From assembly GCA_016218025.1 (NCBI GenBank), contig JACRFD010000083.1, forward strand, positions 1 to 64,000: a stretch of 64,000 nucleotides of DNA, given 5' to 3'. Below the pieces are notes generated by a model that made no database searches, had not been told where the DNA came from, and saw nothing but the letters and a program-made list of their open reading frames with translations. The DNA is from Ignavibacteriales bacterium. GTDB lineage: Bacteria; Bacteroidota; Ignavibacteria; UBA10030; SZUA-254. The translations under genes and the position numbers were made by a program. Positions 1-7,769 of this stretch are shown one piece after another (the stretch's first letter is position 1; every line of letters begins with the position of its first letter).

Positions 1-501
1 CAGGCACTCAGTAAAATTTATCGTGAGCCTCGCGAGTTTCTGATTGAAGCGCAACGGGCTTTGATAGAAACAATCGACAAAAGGTCTTTCATAAGCGTTG
101 TATACTCGGTTGTAAATGTAAATACGGGTTTGATGAAAATAGCGCGCGCAGGTCATTGCCCGATACTCCATGTCTCGGATAGTAAAGCTGGTTATATTAA
201 ACCAACAGGCTTAGGACTTGGAATGGGAAATGTTGCTATTTTTGAAAAAACAATGACACAAACAAATTTGCAGTTAGAAAATGGCGATGTAGCCGTGTTT
301 TATACCGACGGTGTAACTGAAGCGCGCCCCGATGGCGTGGCTGAATTTGGTTATGAACGTCTTCAGGATGTAGTAACCGGTGTCGCACATAAATCGGCGA
401 TGCAAATTCGTGATGCATTAATTATGGCAGTCGATTCGCATATGAATCATGAACCGCCGGAAGATGATTTGACTATTGTGGTTCTTAAATGGAAAAAGTA
501 A
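1..501 (+). CDS. PP2C/SpoIIE-type serine phosphatase, C-terminal part (cut by window start)
   Basis: The reading frame is open from base 1, so the protein begins outside the window; 166 codons are visible. The piece is the C-terminal half of a SpoIIE/RsbU-type PP2C phosphatase: it shows the AGHCPILHV strand, the acidic metal-site segment FYTDGVTEARPDG and the terminal DDLTIVVLKW motif. Such phosphatases remove phosphate from a STAS-domain anti-sigma antagonist. That fits the STAS gene 21 nt downstream, followed by an RsbW-like kinase and a second SpoIIE phosphatase. N-terminal sensor domains cannot be seen. The family call is firm; the signal it senses is unknown. Confidence 0.88.
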   Translation, partial: QALSKIYREPREFLIEAQRALIETIDKRSFISVVYSVVNVNTGLMKIARAGHCPILHVSDSKAGYIKPTGLGLGMGNVAIFEKTMTQTNLQLENGDVAVFYTDGVTEARPDGVAEFGYERLQDVVTGVAHKSAMQIRDALIMAVDSHMNHEPPEDDLTIVVLKWKK

Positions 502-522
502 TATTTTTATGGAGATATAATT

Positions 523-876
523 ATGAGTAATTTCAAAGTTGGAATAAGAGAAAATCAAAATATCCATATTGTTGATTTAAAAGGATATCTTGATGCTCAC
601 ACGGCACCTGAACTGGAGGTGGTTTTCCAGAGCTTACTGGAGAAGAAAAATTATAATATTGTTGTCAATTGCAGCGATTTGAATTATATAAGCAGTGCCG
701 GATTAGGTGTATTCATGGCATATATTGAAGATGTCAGGAAAAACAGAGGCGACATAAAACTTTCGAATATGTCTCCCAAAGTTTATAATGTATTTGACCT
801 CTTAGGTTTTCCGCTGCTCTATGATATTACATCGGATGAAGCTGATGCAATTAAAAAATTCTGTGATAAAAAATAA
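523..876 (+). CDS. STAS-domain anti-sigma factor antagonist (SpoIIAA/RsbV-like)
   Basis: A 117-residue single STAS domain, the usual length for SpoIIAA/RsbV. The helix-capping motif ISSAGLGVF at residues 56-64 contains the expected phospho-acceptor; Ser58 aligns with Ser58 of SpoIIAA. The aspartate that normally precedes it is replaced by Ser57, a common variant in non-Firmicutes. A GGAGAT ribosome site lies about 7 nt before the ATG. In the known partner-switch, the unphosphorylated form binds the HATPase kinase and releases its target, while the kinase phosphorylates it. Both the kinase (919-1347) and two PP2C phosphatases flank it, so the cluster is self-contained. The final output, a sigma factor or another protein, is not encoded nearby. 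Confidence 0.92.
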   Translation: MSNFKVGIRENQNIHIVDLKGYLDAHTAPELEVVFQSLLEKKNYNIVVNCSDLNYISSAGLGVFMAYIEDVRKNRGDIKLSNMSPKVYNVFDLLGFPLLYDITSDEADAIKKFCDKK

Positions 877-918
877 AGTGGAAATATAATAGCCCGCAGA
901 AGGTAAGATTAGAAGCAA

Positions 919-1347
919 ATGAAAACCATAAGTTTGAATATATTGAGCAGGACAGAAAAACTCAGCAACGTGAGAGATTTTGTTTCGGATGCCGCGAAAG
1001 AGTTCGGTTTTGATGATGAAACGGTGAGCAAAATATCTCTGGCTGTAGATGAAGCATGCACTAATATTATTAAACATGCTTACGAGTATGCCGCAAACAA
1101 ACAATTAGAAATAAAAGTAATAACCAATAAAGAACAATTTGAAGTAGTCATAGTCCATCAGGGGAAGTTGTTAGATCCTAAACTGCTTAAAGCACCGGAC
1201 ATGAAAGATTATCTAATTCATCCAAGAAGAGGAGGACTAGGAATTCATTTAATGAGATTATTGATGGATAAAGTTGAGTATAAAATTACTCAAGATCAAA
1301 AATGTGAAGTTCATCTTTTAAAAAATCTCTCTGCCACCGGCTCTTGA
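919..1347 (+). CDS. RsbW/SpoIIAB-like serine kinase / anti-sigma factor (HATPase_c_2)
   Basis: A 142-residue GHKL ATPase domain of the anti-sigma-factor type. The N-box is visible as DEACTNIIKHAY (Glu and Asn for Mg-ATP) and the glycine-rich lid as RRGGLGIHLM near residue 105. The family phosphorylates the STAS antagonist and sequesters a sigma factor or another partner. The gene follows the STAS gene by 42 nt and its TGA overlaps the ATG of the next gene by one base (TGATG), implying translational coupling to the GAF-SpoIIE phosphatase. No cognate sigma factor is adjacent, so the target could be a non-sigma partner, as in many FCB-group partner-switch cassettes. Confidence 0.88.
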   Translation: MKTISLNILSRTEKLSNVRDFVSDAAKEFGFDDETVSKISLAVDEACTNIIKHAYEYAANKQLEIKVITNKEQFEVVIVHQGKLLDPKLLKAPDMKDYLIHPRRGGLGIHLMRLLMDKVEYKITQDQKCEVHLLKNLSATGS

Positions 1348-3086
1348 TGTCAGGTATTTCAAAAAAAATAAACCCACCATCCTCTAAAGCAGAAAATGCT
1401 TTTGAATTAACCTCATTGTTCGAATTCAGCACGGTTGTAAATGCTTCGCTCGATTTAAAATTTATATTCAATCATTTCCTTCTTACATTAATGGGGAAAT
1501 TTTTATCCCTTAAAGGAATCGTTTTGCTTGAACGGCGAACGAATGTATTCATGATTGAAAATGTCAAAGGTTTATCAACAGAACTAATAAACTTAGAATG
1601 GAAACTAGGGAAAATACCAAATCGTATTATCTTTATTAAAGCAGAAAAGAAGTCGCGTTTTCCATGGTTGAAATATTTTCAAGAGCTTGGAGTTACGGTA
1701 TTAATTCCATTATCTACAAGAAACCGGATTGTGGGTGTTGTAGGATTCGCTCCGTTAAAACATGATAAAAAGTTTTCGGAAAAAGAGACGTTGTATATAA
1801 AATCTATTTTCAACATTGCCGCTGTTTCGATCGAGAAAGGATTGTTTATTCAGGAACTTGGAACAGTAAACCGGCAGCTTGATAGAAAAATACAGGAATT
1901 GAATACGCTTTTTGAAGTCGGTAAAGAATTTAACACTGTGATGCAAAGAGAACGTTTGATAAAACTTCTTATCTTCTCGGTTATGGGGCAGATTGGAGTG
2001 AATAGATATTTTCTATGCCTTGAAGAAGACGGTGATATGCGTGTTGTTGCAGAGAAATTGGATAGAAGGAATAGGGAAGATGTCTGCCGGTATATTCCAT
2101 ATCTTACCAAGCCGAAACTTGTATCTGATTTAAACAATAAAAATGAAAAACCGTGGCGGTTATGGATGGAAGAGATTGGGATCGAAGTCGTAATTCCGCT
2201 TCAACTTCAGCAGCAGACGAGAGGATTACTGGCACTCGGTGAAAAATTAAATAAAGATAATTATACCGAAAAGGATCTGGAATTTCTTTCATCACTTGGT
2301 AATCTCGCAATGATATCATTAGATAATATTCGTTTATTCAATGATGCCATTGAAAAACAACGGATGGAAGATGAACTTCTAATTGCACGTGAAATACAAA
2401 AAGGTTTGCTTCCTTCTACGTTACCAAAAATTCCTTCGATGGATATATCAGCCGTGAATATCTCTTCAAAGCAGGTTGGCGGTGATTATTATGACGTGAT
2501 ACAATTAAGTTCACATCATTTCGTAATTGCAATTGGAGATGTTTCCGGTAAAGGTACGCCCGCTTCTTTGCTAATGGCGAGTTTGCAGGCAACCATCCGG
2601 GCTCTTGTTCCGCTTGGATTATCATTGTCAGAATTAACTAAGCGGGTAAACGATTTAATCTGTGATAATACAACAAGCGGCAGATTCATTACTTTTTTCT
2701 GGGGAATAATTGATACAGAATCTATGAAATTGAATTATGTTAATGCCGGACATAACCCTCCGGTGTTAGTTCATTCCGATGGAAGCATGGAATTATTGGA
2801 AAAGGGAGGAATTATACTAGGTATAATGAAAGATGTTTCTCCATATGTTGAAGGGATAATTTCTTTACATAAAGATGATGCTCTTGTTTTATTTACCGAC
2901 GGTGTGAGCGAGTCGATGAATTGTGATAATATTGAGTTCAGCGACGAAAAATTAAGATCGTTAATAATTCAGAACAGAAAAAATTCTGCAAACGAAATTA
3001 TGAACTCTATAGTCGATTCTATAAAAAAACATGCTGTCGATACTTCTCAATCCGATGATATTACTTTACTAGTTATAAAAGCTTAA
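1347..3086 (+). CDS. GAF-GAF-SpoIIE phosphatase (RsbU-like PP2C)
   Basis: A 579-residue soluble protein. An N-terminal GAF-like domain (about 30-165) is followed by a short coiled segment (about 170-195), a second GAF domain (about 195-330) and a SpoIIE PP2C catalytic domain (about 345-579). The latter carries the metal-binding motif GGDYYDV, then GDVSGKGTPASLL, AGHNPPVLV, FTDGVSE and a terminal DDITLLVIK. ATG at 1347 is preferred to TTG at 1344 because it overlaps the upstream stop codon by one base. The GAF domains would gate dephosphorylation of the STAS protein in response to a ligand or redox cue. It is a second phosphatase alongside the truncated one at the window start, so two signals may feed one switch. 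Confidence 0.92.
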   Translation: MSGISKKINPPSSKAENAFELTSLFEFSTVVNASLDLKFIFNHFLLTLMGKFLSLKGIVLLERRTNVFMIENVKGLSTELINLEWKLGKIPNRIIFIKAEKKSRFPWLKYFQELGVTVLIPLSTRNRIVGVVGFAPLKHDKKFSEKETLYIKSIFNIAAVSIEKGLFIQELGTVNRQLDRKIQELNTLFEVGKEFNTVMQRERLIKLLIFSVMGQIGVNRYFLCLEEDGDMRVVAEKLDRRNREDVCRYIPYLTKPKLVSDLNNKNEKPWRLWMEEIGIEVVIPLQLQQQTRGLLALGEKLNKDNYTEKDLEFLSSLGNLAMISLDNIRLFNDAIEKQRMEDELLIAREIQKGLLPSTLPKIPSMDISAVNISSKQVGGDYYDVIQLSSHHFVIAIGDVSGKGTPASLLMASLQATIRALVPLGLSLSELTKRVNDLICDNTTSGRFITFFWGIIDTESMKLNYVNAGHNPPVLVHSDGSMELLEKGGIILGIMKDVSPYVEGIISLHKDDALVLFTDGVSESMNCDNIEFSDEKLRSLIIQNRKNSANEIMNSIVDSIKKHAVDTSQSDDITLLVIKA

Positions 3087-3202
3087 CCTAAAATAAATAT
3101 CCGCTTAACCGATTCGAAGATCGGGATTTGACTGCATACCCATTTTATCTGTGATAAATCTTGATTCTATCATTCTAATTCATTAAGTTTCTTTACAAAA
3201 TT

Positions 3203-4657
3203 ATGATTAAAACTTCGGTTATAAAAACATTCCGAGATCTAATCGGAACTGCTAATGTACTCGATAGTATAGAATCGCGTACAGTATATTCATACGATTC
3301 CTCACCAATGCAGCCGAAATTGCCGGAGTTGGTAGTACGTCCGGGAACTGCTGAACAAATTTCTAAAATTATTACAATCGCTTCAGATGAAAAACTATCA
3401 ATAATTCCACGCGGATCGGGAACAGGTTTGAGCGGCGGCACCGTTCCAATGGAAAACTCGATAGTATTACTCACAAATCACTGGAATCGAATTCTCGAAA
3501 TCGATGAAGAAAATTTGTGCGCGTGGGTTGAACCGGGAGTTATAACAGCTAATCTTCAATCGGCAGTTGAAAAACTTGGTTTTCTCTATCCGCCGGATCC
3601 GGGAAGCTCAAGTATTTCAACGCTTGGTGGGAATGTAGCCGAGAACGCAGGCGGGTTACGCGGTTTAAAATATGGTGTCACGAAAAATTATGTTCTCGGA
3701 TTGGAAGTTGTAATGCCAAACGGTGAAATCTTGCACACTGGCGGGAAGTCTGTGAAAGATGTTGCAGGATATAATTTAAAAGATATTTTAATCGGATCTG
3801 AAGGAACACTCGGAATATTTACAAAGATTTTATTAAAACTTGTTCCTAAGCCCGAAACTTCAAAAACTTTTATGGCTTTGTATCCGACTATTGATGATGC
3901 TGCCAAAACTGTTACCTCAATAATTGCAGAAAAAATTACACCATCAATGCTGGAATTTTTGGATAATACAACAATTAGATGCGTTGAAGATTATGCCCAC
4001 ATAGGATTACCGGTTGAGACTGCAGCAATATTGTTGATAGAAATTGACGGAAGAAAATCTGCCGTTGATGAAGATGCTAAATTAATTTCTGAAATTTGCC
4101 GAAGAAATCATGCATTCAACATAAAATCTGCTGAAGGCGAGAACGAGTCGAATAAATTGAAAGCTGCACGCAGAGCTGCTTTTGCATCATTAGCTCGTGC
4201 TACACCGAACACGATGTCGGAAGATGTTGCCGTACCTCGTTCTCTTGTTGCGGAGTTAGTGGCAAAAATTAATGAAGTTGGAAAACGAAACGGTGTCCGC
4301 ATCGGTACATTCGGACATGCAGGGGACGGTAATCTTCATCCTAATTACATGACGGATAAAAGAGATAAAAAGGCATTTGCTCAGGCAGAAAAATCTATCA
4401 TCGAAGTTGAAGAAGTGGCAATAGAATTAGGCGGAACGATAACAGGCGAACATGGCGTTGGTTTATACAAGAAACGTCTTTTAGAAAAGATGGTGGGTTC
4501 TCCGTCAATGACAATGATGAAATCTATTAAGCAGATGATGGATCCGAATAATATTCTGAATCCCGGGAAAATCTTTGACCTGAAACCGAAGTGCGAAGGA
4601 ACTTTGCCAACGGATCGGGATCAGATCAAGAAGTTTGAGGATGTAGCATGGATCTGA
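3203..4657 (+). CDS. glcD: FAD-linked oxidase, glycolate oxidase GlcD-like subunit
   Basis: A 484-residue FAD-dependent oxidase of the GlcD/lactate dehydrogenase family. The PCMH-type FAD-binding domain contains PRGSGTGLSGGTVP and PPDPGSSS...GGNVAENAGG. The C-terminal oxidase domain contains HAGDGNLHPN and ITGEHGVGLYKK, the substrate and FAD-contacting segments. It would oxidise glycolate or a related 2-hydroxy acid in the cytoplasm and pass electrons to the iron-sulfur partner. That partner (glcF, 6419-7699) is downstream but separated by two unrelated genes. A GlcE-type third subunit is absent, as is usual for two-subunit versions. The exact substrate (glycolate, D-lactate or another hydroxy acid) cannot be settled from sequence alone. 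Confidence 0.88.
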   Translation: MIKTSVIKTFRDLIGTANVLDSIESRTVYSYDSSPMQPKLPELVVRPGTAEQISKIITIASDEKLSIIPRGSGTGLSGGTVPMENSIVLLTNHWNRILEIDEENLCAWVEPGVITANLQSAVEKLGFLYPPDPGSSSISTLGGNVAENAGGLRGLKYGVTKNYVLGLEVVMPNGEILHTGGKSVKDVAGYNLKDILIGSEGTLGIFTKILLKLVPKPETSKTFMALYPTIDDAAKTVTSIIAEKITPSMLEFLDNTTIRCVEDYAHIGLPVETAAILLIEIDGRKSAVDEDAKLISEICRRNHAFNIKSAEGENESNKLKAARRAAFASLARATPNTMSEDVAVPRSLVAELVAKINEVGKRNGVRIGTFGHAGDGNLHPNYMTDKRDKKAFAQAEKSIIEVEEVAIELGGTITGEHGVGLYKKRLLEKMVGSPSMTMMKSIKQMMDPNNILNPGKIFDLKPKCEGTLPTDRDQIKKFEDVAWI

Positions 4658-4711
4658 TCAAGGCAAAATTTAAAATTAAAAAAAATAACATAAAATGTGA
4701 GGAGTTTATTG

Positions 4712-5626
4712 ATGTCACATTGTATTTTCTGTTCATTGGAAGTATCGCAGGATAAAAGAATTGGCGATAAGGAGATGTATGCGATATCGTGTTATGTTTG
4801 TGGGGATTATAGGATTAGTCATCGTGCTCGAACATCAATCCACTCAGAACTAAATGGCCGGCAATTCATTCTTTCGGGATACCTACGTGAGAGAAAATAT
4901 TTAGGATTGGAACCGATAGAATTTAATACTAATAATCTCGAAGAAATATTTTCAAACATCAATTCACCAAAGACGTTATCAGCAAAACTTGATAAACTGA
5001 TAACTTACCTCGGATACCAATATGAGAAACATGGGAATAATCTGGTTAGTATTAAACCCGAAATTGATTATCCACTTTCATATGCAAAAAATCTGAACGA
5101 TTTTAAATTTCATCAACAATATCTTCTGGAACAAAAGCTTATCGATAATCATGCTGAAGGAAAATATTTAACATCAGCTGGTTGGAAAAGGTATGAGGAA
5201 CTCCAGCGTAATCCATCCAAAATTAACCAAGCATTTGTAGCAATGTGGTTTGGGCAACCTGATCAAGTTGATAAAATGAATAAAGTCTATAAAAATGGTA
5301 TCAAAAAAGCAGTTGATGGTGCCGAAACATCGCCAAAATACAATCCGTTGAAGATTGATTTATTAGAACATAACGATCCAATCGACCAGAAAATATTAGT
5401 TGAGATCCGTAGGAGTCGTTTCGTTATTGCAGATTTAACCGGGAACAGAGGTGGTGTTTATTTTGAGGCTGGATATGCTCTCTCACTCGGTATACCTGTT
5501 ATATGGTTGTGTGAGAAAGGGACAAAAGTTCACTTCGATGTTGGACAATATTCACGGATTGAATGGGAAAACGAAAATGATCTTTATGAAAAACTGAAAC
5601 GAAGAATTGAAGGTAGTATTTTTTGA
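4712..5626 (+). CDS. Zinc-ribbon / winged-helix / nucleoside deoxyribosyltransferase-like protein
   Basis: A 304-residue protein. Residues 4-33 hold two CxxC pairs (CIFC and CYVC), a probable zinc ribbon. Residues 130-165 look like a winged helix (LLEQKLIDNHAEGKYLTSAG). Residues 175-304 resemble the nucleoside 2-deoxyribosyltransferase fold, with AFVAMWFG, IRRSRFVIADLTGNRGG and VYFEAGYALSLGIPVIW. Glu252 matches the catalytic glutamate of that family. ATG at 4712 is chosen over GTG at 4697 because GGAG sits 8 nt upstream. The domain occurs in nucleotide-centred conflict and signalling proteins, so a defence or NAD/nucleotide-cleaving role is possible, but no partner gene is adjacent. It lies between glcD and glcF, which suggests insertion. 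Domain call is moderate, function unknown. Confidence 0.72.
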   Translation: MSHCIFCSLEVSQDKRIGDKEMYAISCYVCGDYRISHRARTSIHSELNGRQFILSGYLRERKYLGLEPIEFNTNNLEEIFSNINSPKTLSAKLDKLITYLGYQYEKHGNNLVSIKPEIDYPLSYAKNLNDFKFHQQYLLEQKLIDNHAEGKYLTSAGWKRYEELQRNPSKINQAFVAMWFGQPDQVDKMNKVYKNGIKKAVDGAETSPKYNPLKIDLLEHNDPIDQKILVEIRRSRFVIADLTGNRGGVYFEAGYALSLGIPVIWLCEKGTKVHFDVGQYSRIEWENENDLYEKLKRRIEGSIF

Positions 5627-5666
5627 TAAATAAATTAATCAACTTAAATTTTAAATAAGTAATCCA

Positions 5667-5698
5667 ATATCTCAAATCCCATATCCCATATCTCAAAT
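5667..5698 (+). repeat. Short direct repeat ATATCTCAAAT x2 upstream of the esterase
   Basis: ATATCTCAAAT occurs at 5667-5677 and again at 5688-5698, separated by 10 bases that themselves contain CCCATAT-like copies. The tract fills most of the gap between the zinc-ribbon gene and the esterase. No promoter consensus is evident in it. It may be a small intergenic repeat family or a recombination junction. Confidence 0.5.
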
Positions 5699-5716
5699 TA
5701 ACAACATGAAAATCAA

Positions 5717-6367
5717 ATGGATCTGATAACTTCCACTCTTTATCATAAAATTGTACCTCCAAGAAAAAAGTTAAATAAATTATCACCGGCGATAATATTG
5801 CTCCATGGACGCGGTGCTGATGAAAATGATTTGCTGGGATTAGCCGAATATTTTGATGAAAGTTTATTCATCGTAAGTGTAAGAGCTCCGTTCGATTTTA
5901 TGAATACAGGAGGATATACATGGTTTGATATTCAGGATATTGGCTCACCGGATATTAAAATGTTTGAGGAAAGTTATGATAAATTATTACAATTCATCAA
6001 AGATGTGTGTTCAGGTTATCCGATTGATCCGGGCAAAATAATTCTATTCGGATTTAGCATGGGAACAATGATGTCCCTTTCGGTTGCACTAACTCAACCT
6101 CAATTAGTTAAAGCAGTTGTTGCCAACAGTGGAATATTACCTGAGCAATTGGAATTAGAATATAAATGGGAAGATATAAAAGGCAAAGCATTTTTTATTG
6201 GACATGGTATTCATGATTCAATCATACCTATTTCATATGCAAGAAGGGCAAAAGATTTGTTGTTATCCCATGGAGTTGATCTCATATATCGTGAGTATGA
6301 GATGGATCATCAAATAGACGAAGAGGGATTGAATGATATTATAAAATGGATAGCCAAACAATTATGA
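5717..6367 (+). CDS. Phospholipase/carboxylesterase-family alpha/beta hydrolase
   Basis: A 216-residue serine hydrolase of the phospholipase/carboxylesterase (acyl-protein thioesterase-like) family. An early strand gives LLHGRGADENDLLGL (oxyanion region), the nucleophile elbow is GFSMGTMMS, the acid lies near GHGIHDSIIPI and the catalytic histidine in EMDHQIDEEG. The full triad is present and the length is normal. No signal peptide is seen, so it is cytoplasmic. No strong Shine-Dalgarno precedes the ATG; it follows a short AT-rich direct repeat. It is 51 nt before glcF but has no evident role in glycolate metabolism. Substrate unknown; family assignment is secure. Confidence 0.85.
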   Translation: MDLITSTLYHKIVPPRKKLNKLSPAIILLHGRGADENDLLGLAEYFDESLFIVSVRAPFDFMNTGGYTWFDIQDIGSPDIKMFEESYDKLLQFIKDVCSGYPIDPGKIILFGFSMGTMMSLSVALTQPQLVKAVVANSGILPEQLELEYKWEDIKGKAFFIGHGIHDSIIPISYARRAKDLLLSHGVDLIYREYEMDHQIDEEGLNDIIKWIAKQL

Positions 6368-6418
6368 TTTTATTTTATCATATAGAAATCAAAATCTTAG
6401 ACGCAACTCTTTCTTAAA

Positions 6419-7699
6419 ATGAATCCCCTTCTTAAATCCCATCTTGAAGAAATCTTCAACAAATGTCTTCACTGCGGACTTTGTCTGCCGACGTGTCCAA
6501 CTTATAATATTAATCTGAGAGAGGAATCTTCACCCAGAGGTAGAATCCAGCAAATGCATTATGTGCAGAGCGGAAAGATTCCCTTATCAAAAACGGTTGT
6601 AGATGAATTGTATTTTTGTCTGGATTGTCAGGCATGCGAAACTGCATGTCCGGCTGGTGTACGTTATGGTGAGTTAGTAGAAGATGCCAGAAATTTAATA
6701 CACGATTCAAAAAAAGATCCTCTCGGAATAAGGTTGATTAAAAAACTATTTTTAAATGGAATTCTGATTTCAAACGAAAGAACAAAACTATTCGGAAAGT
6801 TTTTGAGATTTTACGAAAGAAGCGGATTAAGAAATGCAATAGAGGAATCTGGAATTCTGAAATTATTTTCAAATGCTCTTTCCGAAAAGATACAATTATT
6901 ACCTTCTCCGAATGAAATGTGTTTCAGTGAATCCATAGAAGAAATTATTCCTGCAACCACTAACAAATCACGCGGAAGAGTTGCTTTTCTGTCCGGATGT
7001 ATAATGAACATTGCATTCGGTGAAACTCATCGGGATTCTATTCGTGTGCTGACATTAAACGGATATGATGTTGTAATTCCTAAAAATCAGGTCTGTTGTG
7101 GTTCGTTGCATGCCCATAATGGTGAATTAGAAAAAGCAAAGAAGCTTGCAAAGAAAAATATTGAAATCTTTGAGAAGCATGAGTTTGATACGCTCGTAAT
7201 TGATTCAGCAGGTTGCAGCGCGTTCATGAAGGAATATGGAAAAATATTTGAAGATGAACCAGAATATAAAAATAGAGCTATCGCTTTATCCAGCAAAGTT
7301 CGTGAGATCACAGAGTTTCTATCGGAGGTTGGACTCAAAAAATCTCCCGATACTTTAAACATATCTGTGACTTATCATGAAGCATGTCATCTTGTTCACA
7401 CTCAAAAGATAAGCCGGCAGCCGCGTGAGTTATTGCAAAATATTCCGGGTATTACATTTGTTGAATTGCCTGAATCTACATGGTGTTGTGGAAGCGCCGG
7501 AATTTATAATATAGTTCGGTACGATGATTCCATGAAAATTCTTGATCGTAAGATGGAGAATATCAAATCAACTCATGCAGATATTGTTACCACAGCAAAT
7601 CCCGGATGCCATATTCAATTGCAATACGGAATTGCTAAAAATGGCTTAAAGATGGAAGTATTGCATCCAATAAGCGTTTTGTCACGTGCTTATAAATAG
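6419..7699 (+). CDS. glcF: Glycolate oxidase iron-sulfur subunit GlcF-like
   Basis: A 426-residue protein with two [4Fe-4S] ferredoxin motifs, CxxCxxCxxxCP at Cys16/19/22/26 and Cys67/70/73/77. Two cysteine-rich CCG domains follow, with CCGSLHAHNG and CCGSAGIYN cores, typical of GlcF/HdrD-type electron-transfer subunits. It should accept electrons from the FAD subunit GlcD and pass them to the quinone pool or another acceptor. The partner glcD lies 1.8 kb upstream, with an esterase and a zinc-ribbon gene in between. All cluster cysteines are intact. The protein lacks membrane segments and would be peripheral on the cytoplasmic side. Confidence 0.9.
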   Translation: MNPLLKSHLEEIFNKCLHCGLCLPTCPTYNINLREESSPRGRIQQMHYVQSGKIPLSKTVVDELYFCLDCQACETACPAGVRYGELVEDARNLIHDSKKDPLGIRLIKKLFLNGILISNERTKLFGKFLRFYERSGLRNAIEESGILKLFSNALSEKIQLLPSPNEMCFSESIEEIIPATTNKSRGRVAFLSGCIMNIAFGETHRDSIRVLTLNGYDVVIPKNQVCCGSLHAHNGELEKAKKLAKKNIEIFEKHEFDTLVIDSAGCSAFMKEYGKIFEDEPEYKNRAIALSSKVREITEFLSEVGLKKSPDTLNISVTYHEACHLVHTQKISRQPRELLQNIPGITFVELPESTWCCGSAGIYNIVRYDDSMKILDRKMENIKSTHADIVTTANPGCHIQLQYGIAKNGLKMEVLHPISVLSRAYK

Positions 7700-7703
7700 A
7701 CTC

Positions 7704-7732
7704 TTGACCATTTCAATGAATTGAACTATATT
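7704..7732 (+). promoter_or_regulatory. Sigma70-like promoter for the OmpA-family gene
   Basis: TTGACC (7704-7709) and TATATT (7727-7732) are separated by 17 bases, a close match to the housekeeping consensus. The gene starts at 7770, leaving a leader of about 30 nt with a GGAGA ribosome site. Confidence 0.6.
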
Positions 7733-7769
7733 CACAATGCAATTATTTATAATGTAAATGGAGAACTTT

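Noticed and set aside
4712..5626. TIR-domain NADase
   Set aside because: The GVYFEAGYA glutamate and surrounding strands fit deoxyribosyltransferase-like folds better than TIR; the possibility is kept only as a structural test.
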